In this document: positions 35,345 to 51,420 of the stretch, one piece after another
How the letters are laid out: every line of letters begins with the position of its first letter
Numbering within the stretch: position 1 is the stretch's first letter
Assembly (NCBI GenBank): GCA_029204225.1
Contig: CM055113.1
Location: 14,399,471 to 14,463,470, forward strand
Length of the DNA stretch: 64,000 bases
Reading direction: 5' to 3'
Source of the DNA: Diphasiastrum complanatum
Lineage: Eukaryota > Streptophyta > Lycopodiopsida > Lycopodiales > Lycopodiaceae
Notes under the pieces: model-generated
What the model saw: only the letters and a program-made list of their open reading frames with translations
Databases searched by the model: none
Told to the model about the DNA's origin: nothing
Translations under genes and position numbers: made by a program

Positions 35345-37370
35345 AAGTTCTTTTCATTATAATGTGATGGTTTTGTGAACCCTTGGTTCACAGTCCAGCT
35401 ATGGATAGCAGTCTACATATATGCTCTACATGTGCTTAGGGTCTCTAAACTTGTTCCTTCTACTATCTAAAGATGGATAGAGGGAATTGAGTTGGCTTAC
35501 TTTTAAGAAATGATCTAAGTTCTCTGTTCTTACTATATACTGGAAGTTCTTTTACTTTCTGCCAGTCTCATTCTAATAAACCAAATGACTATAGGTGCAT
35601 GTGAAAATGTAACAACGTCTGTAACTACAAACTCTTTTACTACACTTTGGTTCTCACTCGAACCAAGCATTATCGTATTCGAAACAAAGGTACGCTTTCT
35701 ACTGATATTCTGCAAAACCAAAAATACATTCCGCTTACACGTCTTTCAACTCTGAAAACATAGCTAAGTAACCACATTTGTTGTCGCTATGGTGAAATTA
35801 TAGTACTCTCACGGAAAAACAACTATGGCAGCATTTCAAAAAGCTTCGTCTGCAAACATTTAGGTATGGGTTTTCGTTATCAATTTAGATGCAAATGCTA
35901 CAACACACGAACAGGTTAGGTTTTTTTTTATTTATAAATAATAATTCTTGTTACGATTCTTCAATATGCTTCTTCTTTTATACAAAAAGAAACGACTCTA
36001 TTTAAAACCGCTATTACTAAGTAACTTTCAATGAAACCTTGATCAGTAAACTTCACGGTAAGGACTCCAATAAGACGGTCTTAGACAACATGGAAATGCG
36101 TAAGAGACGTTGTCTTTACAAAAGGGTTAGAATGACACGGATCTGTCCTAATACCTAGTAAAGACATTGGAAATCACTTACTAAATAACCCAATCTGTCT
36201 ATCCAGAACAGTGTCCACATACCATGGTCGTTATGTGATTCCTATATAACGATCATGGTATTGCCTTACTCTACCTTGTCAAGTGTCACTTTAGATCGTT
36301 GGTGAGATACAACTGGAAAGCATGGATATGCTCAGGAGTATGGACAATAGTGCGTGACATACCTCACTCCGTAAGGGTCACTTGGGTCAGTATAGCATGG
36401 ATTTGCTCTGATACTAGCACACGTGTTCACACAAGGTCTTTTGGCTAAATAAAACTTTAAATGGTTAAAATTTTTCATACTCTTCTATGCATAAAACGAA
36501 CTGATATGGACCAATTGCCCGTAAGCTGGTCAGTATGGCACTCGCCCTGATACGACAATATAACGGCTTGGCCTATCGCTAAAACATCGTGTGTTTGGGA
36601 AGACTGGACTATGCTTTAAAATACTATTCAAAGCTGTTAAGTAGTATAACTTCTTTTGGACATGAATAATAACTGTCGTTCAGCTATGACACCTGTCTTC
36701 CTCACTAAACTAATTTGAGCGATTTTGTTTTGTGAGATGGTGGCATGTATCAGCTGGACGTCTTGAAAGTGGTTATGCTTTATGGTGCTTTCTAGTATTG
36801 TATTTTACTTTTCAGCTCTATTTTACCTTGTTGGATTAAAAATAAAGGCTTCAAAGAGCTTTAGTCTTGCTTTGTCAAGAGAAACTAAGTGCAATCTTGT
36901 GTATCTCTCTTTTGCTCTTGCTCTCTCTCGTTGCATCTCTCTACTGCATGATTCAACATGAAGGAGAGAAGATCTGTGATTGCTATTGCAAGAGTATTCG
37001 GGTGGAAAAGTACTACATGCTATCAAACCCTTGGCTTAATGATCACCTATATGTGAAAGGTTGCACTTGCTAGTATGCTTATGGTGTATGTATATGATTA
37101 TGATAATTGTGAATTGTTGTAGTACTCTTGCTTCTAAGAAAGCTTCAAAAACAACCACGAGTGGGCGCTGCCTCAAGATCATTCCAGAGCAAAATTACAA
37201 GTATGACATTCATACTTGCTTCTATCAATTAGTCAAAAGACAGCATGCTGATAATCACATTATTACAAGCTGTTTGTTAGCCCTTTTGCGATGGGCTGTA
37301 GGCTGTTGGCCAGTTGGCTATGGATCGCACCTCCGCTATGCGTTGTTTGGCTACACTCCAAAATGAGATT
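35345..37370. other. Region without a recognised gene
   Basis: Mixed-composition DNA. A stretch at 36800-36960 with AATAAAGGCTTC and CT-rich sequence looks like the transcribed part of an LTR, but no boundaries can be given. Confidence 0.35.
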
Positions 37371-37373
37371 TTT

Positions 37374-38100
37374 CTTAATCTTAGGAACATAAAGTACATT
37401 TCGAATGTACTCGAAATGTACTTTTCTTCTCCATTGGGAAGAATGAGGGGTATAGATCCAATGCCTTCAATTGGATAGGAGTTGTTGTCAACACCTTGAA
37501 CCTCATTTTCATAAGCTTTGTGAAGACGTCTCTATGGTGAGTCATATGGCGTGTAGCTCCGCTATCAATCACCCAATCAATGGAAGAAAAAACAGCAACC
37601 TGCAAAGTTGAAGTAGTGTTGTTTTCTGCTGAAAAACCAGCAAGTCAAGAAGTGGTAGAAATCTCATTTTGATTAGAAATGAGATTGTTAGTGACAAAAG
37701 CAAAATCACCTTTGAAAGAATCATCCTCCTTTTGATGTTCTAATGAAATCATGGCTGTATTTGTATCAATACCTTTCTCTTTATCCTTAGTAAGCTTCTT
37801 CCTACATTCCTTTATGTGGTGCCCAAACTTTTTACAATAATGGCAGTTACCCTTTTTTTTGGATCCTTGATCTTGGCCTTCCTTGGATTTTTTATCCTTG
37901 GAAGAAGAAGGCTTACCTTTCCACTTGCCCTTGCCTTTGTCTTTGGTGAAGAAGGCTTGATCTTCTTGTTCACCAAAATTAATCCTTGTTTGCTCGGAGG
38001 TTTTTGATCATGTAGCACCACAAGGAGAAATTAGTTCCATCCAACCTATCTTCATTGAACAAAGAACCTATAGATTCAGATTCTTTAGCCATTTTTGAAA
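37374..38100 (-). pseudogene. Second copia element: gag zinc knuckle and protease fragment
   Basis: On the - strand a Lys/Ser-rich stretch (KGKWKGKPSSSKDKKSK) leads to one zinc knuckle, CHYCKKFGHHIKEC (CX2CX4HX4C, about 37803-37848). The protease site is DWVIDSGATRHMTH (about 37553-37575). The frame ends near 37374 within the next block (usual form LYVPKIKKNL), just after a 34-bp hairpin (37391-37424). Integrase and everything beyond are missing. It belongs to the PBS and LTR that follow on the right. Confidence 0.85.
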
Positions 38101-38703
38101 ATTCAGCTAATAGTAGATGGCAAAAACAGATTCCAGGCCAAAATCTACTAAAAAATCAGCAAGGTCAAAGCTGAATTAATGAGCACTATAGATTGCAATA
38201 CACCACATGCAATAGCTCATTCACAAGAAGATATAGGTGGCTGTATTCTGCTGAAATAACTACTAACTAATATGCAGGCTTCCAATGAAGCCAAAACCAC
38301 AACCAGAACTTTTGTGGTAAAATGGTGTGCACTCAATGTGCTAATGGAGCAGATGGTAGGACCTTCTTCCAAGCTCAAAAACAGAAAAATTTCAGCCACC
38401 AAAAATGTGTCAAAAACACATTTGTCTTCAAGGTAGATGGGCGCCCTCCTCCAAGAAGAAAATCTGAAATTTGAATCATGTAATCTGATTTCAATCAAAT
38501 GAAAACTAGTTGAGCATGGGCGCACTACTGCTGGCTCCCAAATGAGTGGAGGTTTCAAGCTTTTCCCTGCAATTTCCTGCACAAAAAACAAGGAGCCGAA
38601 CAGTTCTCTCTCCACAAAAATCAGAAAAATTCAGATTTTATGAACCAACAGAGGAGAAATGTGGCTGCCTATATTGGGTGCCCTCTAGCAAGCAATCAAT
38701 TTT

Positions 38704-38723
38704 GAAAAATGGCTCTGATACCA
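38704..38723 (-). promoter_or_regulatory. Primer binding site of the second copia element
   Basis: On the - strand TGGTATCAGAGCCATTTTTC directly abuts the LTR. It is the standard initiator tRNA-Met primer site. Confidence 0.9.
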
Positions 38724-39166
38724 TGTAGGAATCCAAAATCAAGACTATTCATTAACACAAAGTATTCTCAAAGAGAAGAGAGAGATGGTTAGATGACCCT
38801 CTTGTAGAAACTTGTGGACAGCCAATTTGAATAGTAGATTGCTTAACAAAAGTGTGTCTCATACAAATGAATGGCTACATATAAGTAGTCCAAGATGGTT
38901 ATCTACCTTCATGACTGTTGGCTGTCCAATAACTTGACTAATGGCTATCTAGCTACCGTAAGTTACATAAAATAATTAAGTACCCCAAATGACAAGTTAG
39001 GTACTTAATTCACATGCATAGGCCCCTAGTGGACCCACGAGTCCCTACAAGTTAGTTTCATAATAGCTTGGGCCTAAAATATAAACGACCATGGTTACAC
39101 AGATCTCGACCTTTTCGATCATAGTAACCTATGGCTTCTACATCATTTACATTTATTACTCTAACA
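38724..39166 (-). repeat. 5' LTR of the second copia element
   Basis: 443 bp. On the - strand it begins TGTTAGAGTAATAAATG and ends TTCCTACA, directly before the primer site. No 3' copy was seen, so the outer boundary rests on the TG...CA rule. The leader between this site and gag contains GGGCGCCCTCCTCC (about 38439), close to the repeated motif of the other copia element's LTRs. Confidence 0.7.
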
Positions 39167-39393
39167 ATGCCCACCGTTAGATCGTATCCCTATGATGTGC
39201 ACTGATCATAGCCGTTCAAGGAAAACAAGTTTCCCTCCAAAAGACCATAATTTCAAAAAACTTTCATAAGGGAGCATATTTCTAAATTTAACAAGGCAAG
39301 GCATTTTTACTGGTTTGGTATCATAAGGGAGAAATCATTTCATGATGTTTCGAAGAGCGTATAAAACGTAATGACCATAAAATAGAGTCCAAG

Positions 39394-41523
<2,130 letters not shown>

Positions 41524-41980
41524 TGTTATGTACCATAATGGTATGCCCTTAAGTGATGGCCTTGCAAGGGGTAGGATGCAAGTTTGTGGTATTATTGACA
41601 TGTTTGGGTGCCATGCGTCACCATCCTAGGTGGTCATGTGTCGGCGGGACCATGCTTGATGGGACCCATTATGCTATGCTTATATAGTGGTGGGGCTTCT
41701 CTTCAATCGATCCAGGAGTTGGTGGATGGAGAGCATGTGTAGCTAGGATGTATCTCAAGCCAAGAGATGTATGCTAGGGAGAGCCGATGGCGATGGCTGG
41801 TTGTATGGGACGCTAGTTATCACTGGAGGCTTGATTGGGCACGATTGTGTCGATAACTCTAGTGCATGGGGGTGGGTTGGTAGTGACCCTACAGATGGGC
41901 GGTTACCGTGCGTCGTCACTTGTGTGGGGTGTGTTTCGGCCTTCAAAGCTACCGGAGATCTATGGGAGTTGTAACAGCTA
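41524..41980 (+). repeat. Left LTR of the gypsy element
   Basis: Starts TGTTATGTACCATAATGG. A TATA-like CTTATATAGTGG lies near 41680. Similarity to the right LTR can be followed to the GAGTTGTAACA block (about 41977). An ORF across it is not coding. Confidence 0.75.
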
Positions 41981-42405
41981 GTAACAAAACAACCGATTTC
42001 TTTGTTAGGTGCACACGTTCCCTTGTTGCCTTTTTTATTTCTAAGTTTCTTTATGGAATGTGGCTGTAAATTTTTTACCATTAACCTTTGTTTCAAGTTG
42101 ATTCTTGAAAATGTTAAGTATGGGTTGCTGAAAAAAAAATTAGTTTTAGGTAGTAAATTGGTTTGTATTCTTAGCACAAAATTTCTTTTCCTTTTGAACC
42201 ATTGATCTATGGTTCTTCTGGAAAGGTTGAGACTTTTAATTTATTTGAAACTTGAGGTTTAAAAGAAATGCTAGTTTTTTTAACTTAGAGTTTGTCTATA
42301 AATTTAAATCCCCCTCCTTATCACTTTGTTTATTTCAACCTTTTAGTTTTTAGGCTTTTCAAAAAAAAAAAATGTTTCCTGGCTAGCTCGCAAAAAATCC
42401 TTGTT

Positions 42406-42406
<1 letters not shown>

Positions 42407-42489
<83 letters not shown>
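42407..42489. repeat. (GA)n microsatellite
   Basis: A pure GA run of 83 bp, about 430 bp after the recognisable end of the left gypsy LTR. The preceding bases (AATCCTTGTTTAGAGA) resemble those before the GA tract at 45692 (AATGCTTGCTCAGAGA). Confidence 0.97.
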
Positions 42490-42492
<3 letters not shown>

Positions 42493-42994
42493 GTGCCTCC
42501 CCCATATTGTTATCTCTCTATACTTTTCATAAGGAGTTAGTTGATGGTGATGGGGAGTTGGTTGATGGTGATGGGGGAGGGAGCGCGTCTCTCCAGCCCA
42601 CCTCCATTAAAAGGTGACCACAAGTTTTGGTGAAAGCTTAAACTTATGATTAACCTTGCAAAATTCTAAGTTGATTTTTTATAAACAAAGAAAACAAAGG
42701 CTAAAATAAAGCTTCCTAAGTTTAAAAAAACTTTATCAAGTTCTTGTCTTCTTGGCACTATGTCACAAGGCCATACCGTTCCTCCTTCCTTCGGTACTTG
42801 CAAGCTCCAAGAGATACTACACATCCCTTGGAGAGGAGAGTGGTACGTAGGAGAGAGACGAGATGAGTGCGGCCAAAACTAAATTGGGTAAAATATAGAT
42901 TTCCTTCTTGACAGCTCTCAAGTATAATTATTTTCTTACAAGATGAGCCCAAAAGAAGAAGATGAAGTTGCTAAGCAATTACAATAGTATTTAT

Positions 42995-43680
42995 ATTTGG
43001 GACATATTTGTCCCAATAAATGCCCTTGGAGAGCTCGTGTTATTAACCGACAAAAAAGATGGTGGTTTACGTCTTGGCGTTGATTATAAAAAGCTTAATA
43101 AAATGACCATCAAGAACCATTATCCCTTGCCAATGATGGACGATCTAATGGACCGATTGAATGGTGCTAAGTATTTTACCAAATTGGACCTTAGATCAGG
43201 GTACCATCAAATTAGAATCCATGAAAGAGATGTTTCCAAAACTGGTTTTCGATCTAGGTATGGCCATTATGAATTTTTAGTTTTAACAATTGGTCTAACT
43301 AATGCCCTGGCCACTTTTCAACAAATGATGAACGATATCCTTTGTCCTTATCTGAGAAAATTTCTGGTGGTATTTTTGGATGACATTCTAATTCATAGTA
43401 AAACTCTTCAAGAGCATGAAGTGCATTTGCGTATGGTCTTAGATATTCAGGCAAAGCTCTATGTCAAGGAGTCTAAGTGTGAGATTTTTCACACAAAACT
43501 CAAGTTGGGGCATATCATTTTCGATCGAGATTTTGAGATCGATTATGATAAAGTCTAGAAAGTTCGAGATTGGCCTATCTTGAAAACCATAAGGAAAATA
43601 AAATCTTTTTTAGGCTTCACAAGATTTTTCCATAAGTTTATTAAAGATTATGCCTTAATTGCATTACTGTAACGATCCTT
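42995..43680 (+). pseudogene. Gypsy reverse transcriptase
   Basis: An open frame keeps most RT blocks: TDKKDGGLRLGVDYKKLN, YPLPMMDDLMDRLNGAKYFT, KLDLRSGYHQIRI, and the catalytic VVFLDDILIHSKT (usual YLDDILIFS). The thumb (KESKCEIFHTKLKLGHII) follows. A TAG interrupts at 43556, just before the KVRDWPILKTIRKIKSFLGF block, and the frame is lost near 43680. No long N-terminal part is present, so the frame's first codons (from 42962) are probably not native. Confidence 0.9.
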
Positions 43681-43859
43681 CTTAAGGGAGTCAAGAAAGC
43701 CAAAGAAAAACTTAAAAATAATAATAATAAGAAAGCTAAAAGACCAAGTAGAATTAGTCCATTTGTTGAATCGACCGATGACTTAAATCAAAGCTTTGAG
43801 GCTTTGAAATTATTAGTGTCTACAACCCTTATTTTACACATAGTGGACCCTAGCAAACC

Positions 43860-44190
43860 TTTTCTGATAAAAGGATGCTAGTTACTATGCGGTGGGTGCA
43901 GTTCTTTACCAGGATGATAGACCAGTGACTTTCAAAAGCAAGAAGTTGGACCCAGCTCAAAGTAGATATTCTACTTATGAGAAGGAACTTTTTGTTGTCA
44001 TCCATGTGTTAAAGATCTGGAGACATTTTTTGTACGGATCCAAATTCATGGTAATGACGGATCATGAATCCCTCAAGTTTATCTATAATGTCGTGGACCT
44101 TAGGAGTCGTAAGACCCATTGGTCAAAATTCATTCAAGAGTTCGATTTTGATATTAAGTACCATAGGTACGTCAAATTGTGTCATTGATG
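43860..44190 (+). pseudogene. Gypsy RNase H fragment
   Basis: Reads GAVLYQDDRPVTFKSKKLDP, QSRYSTYEKELFVVIHVLKI, then WRHFLYGSKFMVMTDHESLKFI. These are the gypsy RNase H blocks, including the Glu-containing YSTYEKE and the Asp of the TDH box. The first catalytic Asp region just upstream is frameshifted. The frame ends at 44188 in the linker, where CHxDALSxIG-like residues follow in another frame. Confidence 0.88.
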
Positions 44191-44439
44191 CTTTGAGCCA
44201 GATTGGATAGGTTAATCAATTATGTTTTGTTGAGTTCCAATCCGAGTTGTATCTTTCTCTACGAGACCTTTGTCAGAGTGATGAATTTTTCCGTTGTATT
44301 TGGCAAGAAGTCTTACATAAAGTTCTACTTTAAAAGATAATCTTAAAAAGCAGGATTTCAAAGAGGCTCACAATAAAAAGATACTTTCTCGTTATTCCAT
44401 TGGGAATGGTTTACTTTTTCGTAAACTGTGTGCGAGATA

Positions 44440-45234
44440 TTGTGGACATTAGGGCTCAAATGTTGCACGAATGTCACGATACCCAATATAGAGCATCTTG
44501 GTATACAAAGAAGACTTGATCTTGTAAAAGAGAATTTTATTGGCAAAAGATGAAAGGTTATGTGGAGGCATATGTTCAAAAGTGTGAGCAATGCCAAGTA
44601 AACAAAGCAGAAAGACTTAAAGCAGTTGATATGTTGCATCCATTAGAAATTCCCAACAAGTAATGGAAAAGTATTTTCATGGATTTTGTGATTGGACTTC
44701 CCAAGTCTAGAAAGGGTATGATGCCATTTGGGTAGTAGTTGACAAGCTAACCAAGTTGACGCTCAAAATCTCATTTTCGGATCACCAAAAAATTGATGGG
44801 CAAACCGAATGTGTCAACCAGTCTATGAAAGATATATTTCGTGCATATGTTTCCAGACGACAATTGAGAAAGGTAACTCCCAATTGTTGAGTTCGCATAC
44901 AATAATATGAAGCATTTTGCCACCGGATTTAGTCCCTTGATGCTTTTGTATGACATTTAGCATTGTTTTTCTATCTTTGTTGGACTCAAAGGTCTCAAAG
45001 TACAAGTTGCAGTTGATTTCTTGCATAATATGCAAAAAAATTTGCAGGTGAATAACCTTATTTTAGGAGATGATCTAGTGTTATTGGAGGATTTGACTTT
45101 TTCTGTACCTCATAAATCTGATAGGATTACGAATACACAACATCATCAATTGAGAAATCGTTTGAAGGGGGACAATTTGAAACTTAGATTCCCTATTTTT
45201 TTCCATAGAAGAAAGTTTTTATGGGGGAGGAAAT
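44440..45234 (+). pseudogene. Gypsy integrase fragment with internal deletion
   Basis: Across several frames one reads the zinc-binding region (AQMLHECHDT, YVQKCEQCQVNKAE), the core start MDFVIGLPKSRKGYDAIWVV and VDKLTKLT. Without the expected middle, the later DGQTECVNQSMKDIFRAYV and EFAYNNMKHFATGFSPL follow. The part between VDKLTKLT and DGQTE, about 60 residues in relatives and holding the second catalytic Asp, is missing near 44765. The C-terminal tail runs to the polypurine tract. Confidence 0.8.
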
Positions 45235-45625
45235 ATTATGTACCATAATGGTACACTCTTAAATGACGGCCTGACAAGGGACATGTAGGAGGTCTAGCAT
45301 TATCGACATGTTTGAGTACCACCAATCACCATCCTAGGTGGTCATGTGTTGTCGACATGACCATGCTTGATGAGACCCACTATGCTATGCATATTAGTGG
45401 TATTTCTAGGATAGGAGATGTATGTTAGGAAGAGCCAATGGTGATGGCTGGTGGTATGGGATGCCAGTTATCATTGGAAGCTTGACTGGACATGACGATG
45501 TTGATAACTCTATTGCATGGAGGTAGGTCGATAGTGACCCTACAGATGGGTGGTGATCGTGCATTGTCACTTCCATGAGGTGTGCATCAAAGCTATTAGA
45601 GATCTATGATAGTTGTAACAAGCCC
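45234..45625 (+). repeat. Right LTR of the gypsy element
   Basis: Starts TATTATGTACCATAATGG after the purine run. It aligns with 41524-41980 through blocks such as CACCATCCTAGGTGGTCATGTGT and ACCATGCTTGATGRGACCCA (shown shortened). It ends in the AGTTGTAACA block; beyond that the two flanks differ. Confidence 0.75.
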
Positions 45626-45688
45626 TATATAATTTCACATAATATAGAATTCTAAATTCATTTTTCGTGTTTTTAATAAAAATGCTTG

Positions 45689-46945
<1,257 letters not shown>

Positions 46946-46950
46946 TCAAG

Positions 46951-47032
46951 GGCCTTGCGCCCTAGTTGGTGGGATGCCCGAGGGCGGGAGCCCAAGGGCC
47001 CCCCACCAAGCAAGGCGCAAAGCCGGAGGACG
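46951..47032. repeat. GC-rich inverted repeat
   Basis: The left arm CCTTGCGCCCTAGTTGGTGGG matches the complement of the right arm (CTTTGCGCCTTGCTTGGTGGG, paraphrased in orientation) at 17 of 21 positions. The loop itself repeats GGGC/GCCC words. It stands out in composition from its AT-rich surroundings and resembles the ends of the other palindromic elements. Confidence 0.6.
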
Positions 47033-50000
47033 GAGGACAAGAGTTTTCTCTTTCACAAAGCTATCTTGAGTGACATAAACTTTTAGAGATAATTGAATAT
47101 AACTTGATATAGCACATAACTTTACAATGACAGTTATTATTTCAAGACGCATTAGCCTTGATGTATGTACAATTTGAAAAACCTACACAAAATGCAAAAG
47201 CTAATATGAATAAAAGTGATGGTGGGAGGTGTCCCGTGTAAATCTCTATGCCTTCTTCACGTCCTCCTTCGGTAGCAGCAGCAGGTAAACTGTTACCCCT
47301 TAATGCTCAGATGTTAGGCAGGCAGCAAGGCAGAGCAAGGAAAATGGTAGGAGTTGGGCTGCTCAATTGATTCCACAACAAGCCTCCTAAAAATGTTCCT
47401 CTGCAGAAGAAGAAATGGAAGTGTTGCAAGTAGGAAATAATGAAGGAGCAAGCAGCAAACAAACAGGGCTTTGGCAAACTACCCAATAGCGTAGATTGTA
47501 GATGAGAGTAGACCACTTTTCTTGGTGATAGAAACATAAAGGCCGTGTGGGGTCATTGCATATACCTTTTTTTTTGAAATAAAAAACAGCATTGGAGTTT
47601 TAGACATTGACTATGAATGCTTTTTTTTGTCTTTTCCAAATTTTTTTAGCAAAAAAATAAGTCCTTACTTTGTTACATACAATAGGATGGCTATTTGATG
47701 AGAGATGAGTTATCACTTACGAGTTGTCGTAAGTACCTTTAACCATTAAAATGAGTATTATTTATTTGTTTTTTATTCTTTTACAATGCCTTGAGTAAGT
47801 GATGTATCAATCACCTTGTATGGACCTATTTACCACGTTTGATGTGGGTTTTTCATTATTTTGGGGAGAAAAAAAAGCTAACAATTCAACAATGACTTAC
47901 TTCCTACTTTAGATACTCTATATTGTTCTTGAAAGTACTCAAATTGTGTGGTGTATTCTTTTTTGAAGAAATAAAGAACCATTGAAAAGAAAAGGACAAC
48001 AAGAGAATCAGCTTCATATTTGACAGAAATGGAGCCCTCCAATTGAGCATGGATTTGGTTTTAGATCAACAACCAATAAAGCTACTAATTCAAGTGTAAA
48101 TCTCTTTTTGGCATGCATGCAAGCATAAGGATGAGCATGCCATAAAGATGAGCAAAACTTGGGTGAGAATCCAATGATAAATACAACTTTTTAGAATTGA
48201 GAGCATGTAGCATGTTGCCTTTAAAAAAATGTATATAGTAGTTGTCTCTTGGGCCATGAGAATCCAATGATAAATAGAGTTTTTGAGAATTGTGAGCATG
48301 TAGCTATCAATCAACTTGCATGTTGCCTTTAAAAAAAGTATATAATAGTTGTCTCTTGGGTGCTTCTAGGACTAGAATCCAATGAGCAAGATGTAAGGCA
48401 AGCAACAACCATGCGAGTTGCCAATTGGGTGATATTATGTAGCTATTCTTGGCGTGTTTTACCAATCAAGCCGAGAAGGAGAAAAAAATTCAACAATTGA
48501 TTTTCTTTGGAAATTTTATTAAAAAAATGACTAGGAAAATTAGTGGATATTTTGAAACATACAATACGAGTCTTCTTGTTGTTAATTGGACTATTTCTAG
48601 GCATGATTCCAATAAGCGAAGTCTATATGTAGTAAGATTGTACTCCATCAAGTCATAGGAGTGGTGGATCTTTCCTTTGTTATAGAATGGAGGGTGCAAA
48701 CACATTCTTGAATCATCATACACCAAAAGTGAAAAAAAGACTTTAATCTTTTTTCGTTGAAACTAAAGCCAAATCAAATGCTACAAGTAATATAAAACTT
48801 GCAACTGATCATGATATATGCACCACTAACTACATGTCTTGGTAATAACATTGAACCAATGTGTATTCCACAAGCCATTTGATTACCTCAACAATTTTTT
48901 GAAAATATATCCACATAAATGATTCAAAACCTAGCTAATCATTACAAACTACATTAGTAAAGGCTTAATTCATAGTAGAATCATAACCATATTTAAGTTG
49001 AACAAAATCATACAAGGATCAACAAAATCAAAGAAGTTATACTACAAAAGTTAACGTAGTGTATGTTCTACAGGCTTTGCAACAAATTTCCAAAGTGATG
49101 ATGTGCTCATGAATACCCTTGAAGTTGTCTTCATAAGAGCAATTGGTAATGTTGTAATTGGTGAAAGCTCATTGTCAATATCCAAGGTTCTTGCATTTAA
49201 TGTATTGATATCTTGAAAAAATGGGAAGTGGCATAGAGCTTGAATTATACTAGCAAAATAAAATAAATGCATGTTGCTACTTGTAGCTGGTTACCAACAA
49301 AATCATTGTTACAATGATTGATCCTTCTTTCATCATCACAATTTTTGGAATTTTCCAAGGATTATCCTTATCATTCAAACAAGCATCTTTGTCAACTACA
49401 CTTGTACATCCTTTGAAACTTTTGAAATTCTAAAGTATTTAAAATTCTCCATCTACAAGGACAATAATATCATTGTCCAAAATTATTGTATAGGTTATTG
49501 GATGATCATTCTAATTTGTGTGACCCATATACATTCATAACCAAACAAACCACTTCAAGTTTGATGTACATGCGATTGCAAACTTCTATTTGTGATTTTT
49601 GTATCTATTAGTTTTCAACATGGTTGACGAGATTTCAACAGTTTCATGAAAAATAGTTCCACTCATGTCATTATGTATCTACATACTATTTTTGCAAAAA
49701 GAATGAGCTATTCATAATCTTGGCTAGAGACAAAGCCACAACAAATTCGCTTGTGGGACCTATTGGTGGCACACAATTGTGGACACTACTAAGGGCATAT
49801 ACACCATTATTGCCTAGTCATGAGTAACTTCTCAATGAAGAGGCATTATTTAAGAGACATCAACTTCAATTCCCTCACTCATTTGTCGGCCCTATAGACA
49901 AGCAACTGCAATTCACATTGTCTAGAAAGAGGCTTGCCTACATAAAAATCATGCGATGTTCATGTGATGAATTTGCACATAGTTTCCAATGAGCTTACTT

Positions 50001-50674
50001 ACAAGTTGTTGGATGTCATAGATGGCTAAAATTTCTCAAAGAAGAAAAGTTGAATGAACGACTTCTACCAAAAGCTATTGATTGGTAGTGCTCTTATGAC
50101 AAGCCAATTATGTATCATGTTGAGTGGAAAGATTTTGGTAACACAAGATAAGAGCTGGCTAGGTGTCCATGGTGGAAAGGCCATGGAGATGAAAGGCACC
50201 CTTGTAACAATGACTTGTTTTCAAAATGGCAAAAAACTCTAATATGTAAATAAATTTTTCCCAAAGCTCCTCCAAAGAGGGATCGTAGTCAAAGGAGCTG
50301 AGGTTGAAGAGAAAATTGGACTTGAAAGAGAGCCTAGACCAAGCAGTTGAAGATCAATCATCTCATGTGCAAAGCAGGCAAAAAGTAGTCAACAAAGCCA
50401 TAGTAGACGAAGCACAACGAAGAAGTTGTTGAGCATGACTACAAATATGTGGGCCAACTCCCACAACATTGTTTTCATGTTCTTATGTTGTCTAATTTAT
50501 TCGCACTCTCCACGGTTGTCTAAGAAACCTATGTAAGATATTCTGCCAAGTCAAATGAATGATCTAACTATCTAGGAATTGTCTAAATATCAAAAGATCG
50601 ATCCTTATAATTTATCATTTCTTTGATTGGAAAGAACTTTTGTTGTATCATTGAACATCATTTTTTTTCCAACA
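47033..50674. other. Region without a recognised gene; right end is probably an LTR
   Basis: No coding domain is recognised. The stretch just before 50674 (ending TTCCAACA) must be the 3' end of an LTR, because a primer site follows at once. The LTR start was not located. A tandem duplication is listed separately. Confidence 0.4.
48165..48353. repeat. Tandem duplication of about 95 bp
   Basis: Two copies (48165-48257 and 48258-48353) start GAGAATCCAATGATAAATA and end in GTAGTTGTCTCTTGGG-type sequence. The second has a 17-bp insertion and a few substitutions. Confidence 0.85.
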
Positions 50675-50677
50675 ACG

Positions 50678-50697
50678 TGGTATCAGAGCCTTGGTTC
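50678..50697 (+). promoter_or_regulatory. Primer binding site of the third copia element
   Basis: TGGTATCAGAGCCTTGGTTC complements initiator tRNA-Met. It is preceded by a plausible LTR end (CCAACA, 50674) and followed by a copia gag fragment. Confidence 0.88.
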
Positions 50698-50764
50698 GAA
50701 TTATCTATCGAATCCACAATTCTTGCTAAATTGTACTCTCTTATCATTCTTTAATCATGTAAGA

Positions 50765-51420
50765 TTCAATCTCTAAGATCTAATTGATCAATAAGTTCAA
50801 TGGTGATGATTTCCACATGTGAAAGTTTTTAGATGAGAATGATTTTGATAAAAATGGAGCTATGGAGATACATTAACAGTTTGATAGCAAACTGACCAAA
50901 CCAAAATTGTTGACCGCTTGGGAAGCAAAGGATGGCAAAGCCCTACTCATCATATCCTTGAATCTAAAAGATTCGCAAATAGCACATGTAGCTAATTGTT
51001 CCCCTGCCAAGAAAGCATGGAACATTCTGACTGGTTTGTATGAAACAAAAGATGTCATGACTCATCTCTTTATGAGAAATAAATTCCTATCCCTTAAAAC
51101 GAGTGAAGGAACTTCAGTTAGTGATCATCTTAATGATTTCAAGCAACTGCTTAATCAGCTAGCTGCAATAGTATCGGATGAAGACGCCAACATGTGACTT
51201 TTATTGAGTCTTCCCTCCTCTTACAAAAACTTAGTATTGCTTTTGAGCAATGTTCCTAAGCAATCAATCCAGAAGTTGACAACTTGCAAGAAGAAGTAAG
51301 AAGAAACAAGATAACCACTTTGAATAACAAGATAGCCACCTTACATTCAAATAAGCAACAATGCAAGAAGAAGAAGAATTCAAAGGACAAAAAGACAAAT
51401 ATTGAGCAACCGATTTGAAC
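50765..51420 (+). pseudogene. Third copia element: gag fragment
   Basis: From 50907 a frame reads WEAKDGKALLIISLNLKDSQ, SPAKKAWNILTGLYETKDVM and LFMRNKFLSLKTSEGTSVSD. The last block reads LNQLAAIVSDEDANM. This is the UBN2/copia gag domain. A TGA at about 51195 and shifts break it; LLSLPSSYKNLVLLLSNVPK follows in frame with the expected next block. A Lys-rich stretch ends the recognisable part near 51410. No zinc knuckle, protease or pol follows. Confidence 0.85.

Larger units (their letters stand above)
41524..45625 (+). mobile_element. Ty3/gypsy retrotransposon, broken
   Basis: Two related direct repeats bound a + strand pol region with RT, RNase H and integrase remains in gypsy order. Gag and protease are missing: 42490-42960 holds no coding trace. 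The 3' end shows a purine run (ATGGGGGAGGAAA) just before the right LTR. The LTRs are clearly diverged, with many substitutions and indels, so the insertion is old. No target duplication was identified. Confidence 0.8.
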
